NCBI RefSeq assembly: GCF_002161445.1
Contig: NZ_NFHT01000019.1
Span: 1 to 54,129, forward strand
Source of the DNA: Alistipes sp. An66
GTDB lineage: Bacteria; Bacteroidota; Bacteroidia; Bacteroidales; Rikenellaceae
Direction: 5' to 3'
Length of the DNA: 54,129 bases
How positions within the stretch are numbered: position 1 is the first letter of the stretch; each line of letters starts with the position of its first letter. The translations under genes and the position numbers were made by a program. Below, piece by piece: positions 19,474 through 24,541 of the stretch. The notes below the pieces were generated by a model. It saw nothing but the letters and a program-made list of their open reading frames with translations. It did not search any database and was not told the origin of the DNA.

Positions 19474-19481
19474 CAAAGCTA
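19474..19481 (-). promoter_or_regulatory. -7 element for the 77-aa gene (TAGCTTTG)
   Basis: Exact TAnnTTTG match on the minus strand, 17 nt from the ATG at 19457; the transcript would have a leader of about 10 nt. Confidence 0.55.
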
Positions 19482-19516
19482 TAAAAATATGACAAATATT
19501 CAAAATAAATCACGTT

Positions 19517-19557
19517 TATATTTGCATATATGAAATATATGTCATATATTTGTGTTG
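19517..19557 (+). promoter_or_regulatory. Promoter-operator A of the element
   Basis: Two TATATTTG -7 elements (19517-19524 and 19545-19552) lie 28 bp apart. The 36-bp stretch 19522-19557 begins TTGCATATAT and ends ATATATTTGTGTTG. It matches the stretch 21609-21644 upstream of the small recombinase gene at about 28 of 36 positions, including both ends. The ATATAT-rich interior is partly dyad symmetric, as expected for an operator. Confidence 0.55.
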
Positions 19558-19572
19558 TGAACGAAAGAGATA

Positions 19573-19746
19573 ATGATGGCTACTGAAAGAAAATATCATA
19601 TTAGTCGCAGTGGTTCGGGATGGGGCATATGGGACTGTACAGGCAGAAAGGTAAAGAGCTGTTACAGTCATTTCAATGCGGTTGAATGCCTTTATGAATT
19701 AATGGGTTGGGCATTCAATCCTTCCAAGTATCAGAAAAAATATTAA
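19573..19746 (+). CDS. Hypothetical 57-aa protein
   Basis: A short frame with double ATG start (MMATERKYHISRSGSGWGIW), 57 aa, rich in aromatic residues and cysteine, ending SKYQKKY. It sits 21 bp after a good -7 element and 28 bp before the DUF2693-like gene, with which it probably shares an mRNA. It resembles a small folded domain (alternating G, W, C, Y) rather than chance coding. No family is recognised. Confidence 0.65.
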   Translation: MMATERKYHISRSGSGWGIWDCTGRKVKSCYSHFNAVECLYELMGWAFNPSKYQKKY

Positions 19747-19774
19747 TATAAGTGTAATAATAAATCTTACAAGT

Positions 19775-20110
19775 ATGGCTCAGGTTATTTTACTCAATGA
19801 CAACACGGTAGTACGCGCAAAGGTTATCGCAGTTCGCACCTCTTCAAGAATGGTGGATGGCATTTCAAAGGCAATTCTTGTTGAACAGTTGAAAAAGAAG
19901 CTGAGAAGTGGGCAGATTGTAAAGTTTGCCTATCTGAAAAAGGATGGAAGCATCAGAATCGCTTTTGGTACCACGAATCCAGACTTTATAGCAGATAAGG
20001 TTTGCGGTTGGGGCGTATCGCGTGAAGAGTCTGCGACAACGGCTTATTATGATTTGGAAAGCGGGGGTTGGAGATCATTCAGGTGGGAAAACTTGATAGC
20101 TGTGTATTAA
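19775..20110 (+). CDS. DUF2693 (WYL_2-like, SH3-fold) domain protein
   Basis: 111 aa. The segment VKFAYLKKDGSIRIAFGTTNPDF is characteristic of the small SH3-like beta-barrel family DUF2693 found in Bacteroidota mobile elements, followed by a second strand-rich part (ATTAYYDLESGGWRSFRWENLI). The N-terminus (ILLNDNTVVRAKVIAVRTSSR) looks like an accessory strand-helix unit. The function is unknown; a nucleic-acid-binding or regulatory role is only inferred from the fold. It is likely cotranscribed with the 57-aa gene. Confidence 0.7.
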   Translation: MAQVILLNDNTVVRAKVIAVRTSSRMVDGISKAILVEQLKKKLRSGQIVKFAYLKKDGSIRIAFGTTNPDFIADKVCGWGVSREESATTAYYDLESGGWRSFRWENLIAVY

Positions 20111-20124
20111 CCGCTATTTTGTTT

Positions 20125-20355
20125 TGCAATACCCCATACAGAGTGCTGTTTCGTATGTGAAAATAATTTTCTATCTTTGTGGTGCTGAGCAATCAGCGGA
20201 CATATTTGATGAAAGTGTTTTCGCACTTATCCTAAGTAGGAAATGTGGTAGTTTCAAGACTGAAGGATAGACGAACAGCACTCATTCCTTGTGTAGTTTT
20301 GAGGTGGGCATATTCTATGTGTATACCCCATACTATTCAGGTGTGGGGTATTGCA
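20125..20355. repeat. 12-bp inverted repeat flanking a promoter
   Basis: TGCAATACCCCA (20125-20136) and its exact complement TGGGGTATTGCA (20344-20355) flank about 207 bp. The segment contains the plus-strand -7 element TATCTTTG (20172-20179) upstream of the outer-membrane protein gene. A third related copy, TACCCCATAC (20324-20333), can also pair locally with the right arm. Confidence 0.5.
20172..20179 (+). promoter_or_regulatory. -7 element for the barrel/lipoprotein pair (TATCTTTG)
   Basis: Exact TAnnTTTG match; it predicts a start near 20186 and a leader of about 290 nt before the outer-membrane protein ATG. Confidence 0.65.
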
Positions 20356-20479
20356 TCGTTTATTTCAGTCAAGGTCTTACCACAACCTCCTACTTGATAG
20401 ACGAAACGGCTCCACACTTTCTTTTTATTTATAATCATCTCTTGGGGAGTCGGGGAGAATTTAAACTAACCAAACGGTT
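20186..20479 (+). ncRNA. Long structured leader of the barrel gene, identity unknown
   Basis: No convincing gene lies here. Several short stems follow one another: GCTGA-GCAA-TCAGC (20183-20196, beginning about at the start point), AAGTG-TTTTCG-CACTT (20214-20229), and TACCCCATAC paired with GTGTGGGGTA (20324-20350). A T-rich stretch follows at 20418-20428. The order of stems suggests a regulatory leader or a short separate RNA. It is not a recognised riboswitch class. Confidence 0.35.
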
Positions 20480-21133
20480 ATGAAAAAACTTTTCTTTGCC
20501 CTTGTGGGTGTTGCCATGATGGCAAGCAGTGCTGTTGCACAGAACTTTGAAAAAAACATTTTTGGAGTTCGAGCAGGATTGAATGTGGCGAATATGTCCA
20601 TGCAGGGACTGTCAGCTAATTCTCGGGCGGGCTTCCATGTGGCAGGTGTCTATCAGCGGTTGTTGATGGAATCGCAGCCGCTTTATTTGGAAACAGGCTT
20701 GCAAATCTCACAAAAGGGATTCAAGATGGAATTTTTGGGAGGGAAGCAGACTGTGAATCCTTTATATCTTGAAATTCCCGTGATGGTCAATTACAAATTC
20801 AATATCAAGGATGTCATTACGTTGTATCCCAGTGCCGGTTTCTACTATGCCTTTGGCGTTGCGGGCAAGGGTAAATATGAGTTTGAGGGTGTGGAGGAAA
20901 AGTCAGACTTGTATGGTAGCAATGGAAGTCTGAAACGTTCAGATTTTGGAATGCGGTTCAGTGCTACAGCTGAATGGAAACAATTTGTTTTTAGTCTTGG
21001 CTACGAATTTGGATTTGTTAATGTGGCTAAGATTGCGGATGGAGGGAATCCTGAGTCCAATGAAGATGCCCTCAGTAGCTGGGGTAAATTGAAGACGGGA
21101 AATTTCTTTCTTTCTGTGGGATATAATTTCTAA
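20480..21133 (+). CDS. Outer-membrane beta-barrel protein (PorT-like)
   Basis: 217 aa with a signal peptide (MKKLFFALVGVAMMASSAVAQ) and a chain of amphipathic strands ending in an aromatic residue (FFLSVGYNF), the mark of an outer-membrane barrel. Features such as NIFGVRAGLNVANM, YLETGLQISQKGFKM and LEIPVMVNYKF match the Bacteroidota OMP_b-brl_2 family (eight-stranded, PorT-like). It is carried by the mobile element together with the next lipoprotein gene, so it may alter the host surface (for example phage exclusion). That role is inference. Confidence 0.8.
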   Translation: MKKLFFALVGVAMMASSAVAQNFEKNIFGVRAGLNVANMSMQGLSANSRAGFHVAGVYQRLLMESQPLYLETGLQISQKGFKMEFLGGKQTVNPLYLEIPVMVNYKFNIKDVITLYPSAGFYYAFGVAGKGKYEFEGVEEKSDLYGSNGSLKRSDFGMRFSATAEWKQFVFSLGYEFGFVNVAKIADGGNPESNEDALSSWGKLKTGNFFLSVGYNF

Positions 21134-21142
21134 TCGTTGCAA

Positions 21143-21523
21143 ATGAAAAAGCTTTTGTTTGTTTTTGCTGCAATTGCACTTTTTGCGAGTTGCTCCAAAG
21201 ATGAAGATAATAACAACGGTCTTCTTGTTGGTAAATGGGAGAAAGTTAAAACAGTGTGGTTGGACGGGAGTCATCCGGATGATGAGTATGCTCCTGGCGA
21301 ATATGTTCTTGAGTTTACCGCAGATGGGCGAGTCTATGAGTATCAGTTTGGAGAAAAAAGTCCATATTCTACAAAATATTCTTATAATAGCAAGACGAGT
21401 GAGTTGACGCTAATGTTTGTGACATTCAAAGTTGATTTGTCTGCTGATGAGTTGATTATGCATGGTCAGAGCATTGATGTTACTCCTGCGCCTTATGCGG
21501 ATTATTACAGGCGTATTGAATAG
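21143..21523 (+). CDS. Small lipoprotein, lipocalin-like
   Basis: 126 aa from ATG 21143 (MKKLLFVFAAIALFASCSKDED). The lipobox FASC followed by SKDED fits a lipoprotein; the acidic run after the cysteine is typical of Bacteroidota surface-export signals. The mature part (LLVGKWEKVKTVWLDG .. YVLEFTADGRVYEY) resembles the Bacteroidota lipocalin-like small lipoproteins. It lies 9 nt after the barrel gene and is followed by a terminator, so the two form a cargo operon. Confidence 0.8.
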   Translation: MKKLLFVFAAIALFASCSKDEDNNNGLLVGKWEKVKTVWLDGSHPDDEYAPGEYVLEFTADGRVYEYQFGEKSPYSTKYSYNSKTSELTLMFVTFKVDLSADELIMHGQSIDVTPAPYADYYRRIE

Positions 21524-21549
21524 AGTTTAACCCAAACTTGTAGAGTTTG

Positions 21550-21577
21550 AATCCCGGCTTCAAGGTCGGGATTTTTT
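21550..21577 (+). terminator. Terminator of the barrel/lipoprotein operon
   Basis: Stem AATCCCG (21550-21556) with CGGGATT (21567-21573) followed by a T run, 26 nt past the lipoprotein stop. Confidence 0.85.
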
Positions 21578-21608
21578 ATTGCAGGAAAGGTAAATTATGA
21601 TAAAGATA

Positions 21609-21644
21609 TTGCATATATTGTATAGATGTAATATATTTGTATTG
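21609..21644 (+). promoter_or_regulatory. Promoter-operator B of the element
   Basis: A 36-bp copy related to 19522-19557, beginning TTGCATATAT and ending ATATATTTGTATTG, with a TATATTTG -7 element at 21632-21639, the same offset as in copy A. The small serine recombinase gene starts 16 nt further on. Confidence 0.55.
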
Positions 21645-21659
21645 AATAAGGATTGATAA

Positions 21660-22286
21660 ATGATGGAAACAAGAGTAGTAATATATGCAAGGGTTTCAAC
21701 TGCTGGACAGGACTATGAGCGCCAGCTATCAGAGTTAAGGGAGTATGCATCACGAATGGGATATGAGGTTGTTAAAAAGTTTTCAGAAAAGGTTAGCGGA
21801 GCAAAGAAGATTGCAGAGCGAGAGGCTTTGGCAGACCTGCTCAAATATGTAGAGGAGAATAAGATTGATAAGGTGCTGATCTATGAGTGCAGCCGTTTAT
21901 CTCGTCGAGCTGTTGATTTTTTGCAGGTTGTAGAGTATTTGACTGAGCACGGGATTAGTGTATATATTCATCAGAATGGGTTAGAGACACTCTTGCCTAA
22001 TGGCGGTCCCAATCCCATAGCCAACTTGGTATTGGGAATTTTAGCGCAGTTTAACAGTATGGAACGCAATCTTATCCGGTCTCGCATGGAAAGCGGGTAT
22101 CATCATTATAGGCAGAATGGTGGTAGAGTGGGTAGGAAGGTTGGCTACCGCAAAAGTGAGGATGAATTGCGCGCACAATACGGTAAGGAAATTCAGTTGT
22201 TGAGGAAGGGGCTATCCTTGCGCAATGTCGCTGCTATTACAGGGACCAGCACAGGTACTCTCCAAAAGATTAAGAAAATTATTTAA
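21660..22286 (+). CDS. Small serine recombinase (resolvase/invertase family)
   Basis: 208 aa. The catalytic serine is in VVIYARVSTAGQDYERQ (S13), with the conserved IYECSRLSRRAVDFL (DRLSR-like) arginines and NSMERNLIRSRMESG leading into the E-helix, then a DNA-binding helix-turn-helix (EIQLLRKGLSLRNVAAITGTSTGTLQKIKK). This is the short resolvase/invertase type, unlike the 531-aa enzyme further right. It could resolve multimers of a replicating circle or invert DNA, such as the promoter segment at 20125-20355. It has its own promoter (B). Confidence 0.9.
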   Translation: MMETRVVIYARVSTAGQDYERQLSELREYASRMGYEVVKKFSEKVSGAKKIAEREALADLLKYVEENKIDKVLIYECSRLSRRAVDFLQVVEYLTEHGISVYIHQNGLETLLPNGGPNPIANLVLGILAQFNSMERNLIRSRMESGYHHYRQNGGRVGRKVGYRKSEDELRAQYGKEIQLLRKGLSLRNVAAITGTSTGTLQKIKKII

Positions 22287-22522
22287 AATATTAAATATAA
22301 ATTTGGTTTTTAAAAATATTATCTATATGTTTATTCAAATCTCTCTTTGAAATTGCTTAATCAATAAAAAAATAAAATTATATGTAATAAAAAATATTGC
22401 ACACTTTGCTTATTGCATAATGGTCAAAGCTTCCCATGGCGAAAGTAAAAGTCCTGCAAGAATGACGCAGGAGCCGAAAGCGAATAACCACAGTTCTCTG
22501 TGGATAGAATTTTAGATTATTC
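22287..22522 (+). other. AT-rich gap with two hairpins ahead of the integrase operon
   Basis: No gene is seen. The left two-thirds is very AT-rich. Near the right end two compact stems occur: CCTGC/GCAGG (22453-22471) and CCACAG-TTCT-CTGTGG (22488-22503), separated by a GCCGAAAGCG segment. They lie 20-70 nt before the 49-aa gene and could be a leader structure or a recombinase/origin site. No TAnnTTTG element is obvious. Confidence 0.4.
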
Positions 22523-22672
22523 ATGTTTGAAAAAGAGGACTTAGATGAATATAAACCTGAATTCTACAAGTTAAACATCACAGACGAGAAGAGCATGTTA
22601 ACCATTCTCAACTACCTTGATTCAATAGCAGAAATCAGCTACGAATCCTACTTAAAAAAATTAAAAGTATAA
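22523..22672 (+). CDS. Hypothetical 49-aa protein preceding the integrase
   Basis: An acidic peptide, MFEKEDLDEYKPEFYKLNIT.. ending ISYESYLKKLKV, 49 aa, three nt before the integrase ATG. The tight spacing and sensible codon use suggest real coding and cotranscription. A small directionality or accessory factor is conceivable (serine integrases often need one), but the sequence shows only that it is small, acidic and probably helical. Confidence 0.6.
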   Translation: MFEKEDLDEYKPEFYKLNITDEKSMLTILNYLDSIAEISYESYLKKLKV

Positions 22673-22675
22673 ACC

Positions 22676-24271
22676 ATGATTAAAAAGAAAAAACTGAATG
22701 AAGATGAAATCATAAGAAAAAGAGTTGCCCAAAAAGAGCAAGTAGCCGTAATTTGGACGCGGGTATCCTCTGCGGAGCAGTATAAAAACAACTGTTCAAT
22801 AGATACACAGAGAAAAGCCTGTCAAAACTTTTGCGAACGAAACCATATCAAAATCAAAGGAGAGTTTGGAGCAAGGAATGAAAGTGCCAAAGTTGAAGGC
22901 GAACTCTTCTTGAACATGATAGCAGAGGTACTGCTTGACCCTGAAATCAACTGCATTGTAGTCTATGACTTTGACCGATTCAGCAGGAATTCTCCAGAAG
23001 GGATTGCCACAAAAGCTAAATTGAAAAAGAGTGGAATTTGCATAAAGTCTGTCAACCAACCCATCGACCAAGATAATTGCTTAGCAGACATGATAGAGGA
23101 TATTCTCATCATCATTGCAAATATTGACAATGCCATGAGGCGCCACAAATGTGGAGAAGGAATGCGCGCCTGTATAGAACGAGGGGAGTGGTACAGCAGG
23201 CCACCCATGGGGTACGACTCACACAAAGAAGGAAAAACGCATGTCATCACAGTCAATGAAACAGGCAAGCTGCTGAGAGAGGCTTTTCTATGGAAAGCCA
23301 ATGAGAATTTGTCCAACATAGAGATAGTACGCCGATTGGAGGCTCGAGGCTTGAAAATACACAAACAAAGATTAACTGAGATTTTTCGCAATGTATTTTA
23401 CTGTGGAAAGATACAGCATCAACTTCTTGGGGACAGAATCATTGAGGGGAAGCAGGAGAAATTGGTATCAGAAACCATATTCAACAAAGTACAGGAAAAC
23501 CTGTCAGGAAACCACGACCGCTACGAACAGCGCCAAATTACCCCTGAATTTCCACTAAAACGCCACGTGCTGTGCGCTGAACATGGAAAGCCGTTCACAG
23601 GATACATTGCCTCTAAAAATGGGAAAGGCTACTACAAATGCAATGTCAAAGGGTGTGGAACCAATATTGCAGCAGAAATCCTTCACGAACAATACACTTC
23701 TCTGCTTTCACAATACTATGTTCCAAATGAGCTCAGGCCCATTTTAGAAAAGGTGATCCAGCGCAAGTTTCAACAAAAGCATGAGAAATCCTACTCAGAG
23801 AAATTGAAATTGGAGCAACACCTCAAAAGCACAGAGACCAAGATCAAAAATCTGCGTAAGAAATTTGCCTTTGACGAGATTGACAAAGAGACTTTCCAAG
23901 TAGCATTAGCGGATTTGGAAGAGCAAAAAGAAACCTTGCAGAATGAGCTGGGCCGAACAGTTGAGGATTTATCGAACTTGGGAAAGTTCACATCAACCGC
24001 TATTGCAATTTCCTGTAAATTAGGAGAATTATGGAAACAAGTGGATTTTGAAGTCTGCCAAAAGATACAAAAACTAATCCATCCACTGGGAATTGTTTGG
24101 GATAAGGAAAAAGGCTGTTATCGAACCTTGGCAGAGAACAGCGTATTTGATATTTTCCACTCTATATCAGAAGATTACAAATGTCATTACAAAGAAAAAG
24201 CGGACAACTCTTTCGAATTGTCCGCTTTGGTAGCGGGAGGAGGACTCGAACCTCCGACCTTCGGGTTATGA
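22676..24271 (+). CDS. Large serine recombinase, probable integrase of the element
   Basis: 531 aa. The catalytic domain has VAVIWTRVSSAEQ (S31), VYDFDRFSRNSPEG and ANIDNAMRRHKCGEGM. It is followed by the recombinase domain (RPPMGYDSHKEGKTHVITVNE .. FRNVFYCGKI), a zinc-ribbon (HVLCAEHGKPF .. YYKCNVKGCG) and a long coiled coil (about residues 365-430). This is the full large-serine-recombinase architecture used for phage and element integration. The last ~22 codons read through a hairpin that is the tRNA-fMet terminator in antisense, then through the att core. Codons after 24233 (AGGGLEPPTFGL) are host tRNA sequence, so the natural C-terminus depends on integration state. Confidence 0.9.
   Translation: MIKKKKLNEDEIIRKRVAQKEQVAVIWTRVSSAEQYKNNCSIDTQRKACQNFCERNHIKIKGEFGARNESAKVEGELFLNMIAEVLLDPEINCIVVYDFDRFSRNSPEGIATKAKLKKSGICIKSVNQPIDQDNCLADMIEDILIIIANIDNAMRRHKCGEGMRACIERGEWYSRPPMGYDSHKEGKTHVITVNETGKLLREAFLWKANENLSNIEIVRRLEARGLKIHKQRLTEIFRNVFYCGKIQHQLLGDRIIEGKQEKLVSETIFNKVQENLSGNHDRYEQRQITPEFPLKRHVLCAEHGKPFTGYIASKNGKGYYKCNVKGCGTNIAAEILHEQYTSLLSQYYVPNELRPILEKVIQRKFQQKHEKSYSEKLKLEQHLKSTETKIKNLRKKFAFDEIDKETFQVALADLEEQKETLQNELGRTVEDLSNLGKFTSTAIAISCKLGELWKQVDFEVCQKIQKLIHPLGIVWDKEKGCYRTLAENSVFDIFHSISEDYKCHYKEKADNSFELSALVAGGGLEPPTFGL
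24189..24226 (-). terminator. Replacement terminator of tRNA-fMet supplied by the element
   Basis: A 9-bp stem (AGCGGACAA at 24199-24207 with TTGTCCGCT at 24218-24226) starts one nt past the tRNA CCA and is followed on the minus strand by TTTTTCTTTG. It lies inside the integrase coding sequence on the opposite strand. Confidence 0.85.
24225..24233 (+). other. attR core (CTTTGGTAG) at the tRNA CCA end
   Basis: Identical to 17549-17557. It covers the complement of the last six tRNA bases (CTACCA) plus three bases of the element-side hairpin stem. Confidence 0.65.
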
Positions 24272-24303
24272 GCCCGACGAGCTGCCAACTGCTCCATCCC
24301 GCG
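24228..24303 (-). tRNA. Initiator tRNA-fMet (CAT)
   Basis: 76 nt with encoded CCA. The 5' end is CGCGGGATGGAGCAG; the anticodon arm CGGG-CTCATAA-CCCG carries CAT; the T loop reads GGTTCGAGTC. Position 1 (C) faces T72, so there is no Watson-Crick pair at 1-72, and three G-C pairs (GGG/CCC) close the anticodon stem; both are hallmarks of bacterial initiator tRNA. It is intact despite the element inserted at its 3' end. Confidence 0.95.
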
Positions 24304-24541
24304 ATATATCTTCCGTGCCCTCTTCCGACCGTCTTTCCAAAGCCCGGCCGACATTTTTCCAAAACCGCCGACCTTATCGGACTCCTCGACCGCTTTTCCA
24401 CAGCCGGCCTCATCGGGACCCTTTATCGCCTTTGCGTGTGCAAAGATAAGTCAAAAAAATCTTTTCTCCAAATCGAAAACCGCACAGACCCCCGGCCGAT
24501 GAAGCATACGGCCTTTTTATCAGACCCTTACGCCGGGAAAA
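24304..24541 (-). promoter_or_regulatory. Leader and promoter of tRNA-fMet
   Basis: On the minus strand TTTG (24472-24469), a 20-bp spacer and TATCTTTG (24448-24441) form a consensus Bacteroidota promoter, giving a leader of about 130 nt. The leader contains three imperfect copies of a (C)CGACCG..TTTCCA-type motif (near 24325, 24347 and 24386 on the plus strand). 24473-24541 shows a GGCC..GGCC stem and no gene. Confidence 0.65.

Larger units (their letters stand above)
17549..24233 (+). mobile_element. Integrated Rep/serine-recombinase element in tRNA-fMet
   Basis: About 6.7 kb, clearly more AT-rich than both flanks, bounded by the 9-bp direct repeat CTTTGGTAG (17549-17557 and 24225-24233), the right copy overlapping the CCA end of tRNA-fMet. 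Contents in order: NUMOD3-like small protein, rolling-circle-type Rep, a minus-strand 77-aa gene, 57-aa gene, DUF2693-like protein, outer-membrane barrel, lipoprotein, small serine recombinase, 49-aa gene, large serine recombinase. No relaxase, conjugation genes, capsid, or Zot/pI morphogenesis protein is visible, so it is best described as a plasmid-like or satellite integrative element rather than a full conjugative element or prophage. Confidence 0.8.

Noticed and set aside
20111..20479. Retron or diversity-generating element
   Set aside because: No reverse transcriptase is encoded nearby and no template/variable repeat pair was seen.
20289..20483. 64-codon frame in the leader of the barrel gene
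   Set aside because: It crosses predicted stems and overlaps the barrel gene start; no coding signal beyond being open.
17549..24233. Interpretation as a filamentous-phage (inovirus) prophage
   Set aside because: The Rep is compatible, but no Zot/pI-like ATPase or coat protein cluster could be seen.
24234..24271. GGGLEPPTFGL as a conserved protein domain of the recombinase
   Set aside because: These residues are translated tRNA-fMet sequence; the same string arises wherever a frame reads through tRNA genes of this type.
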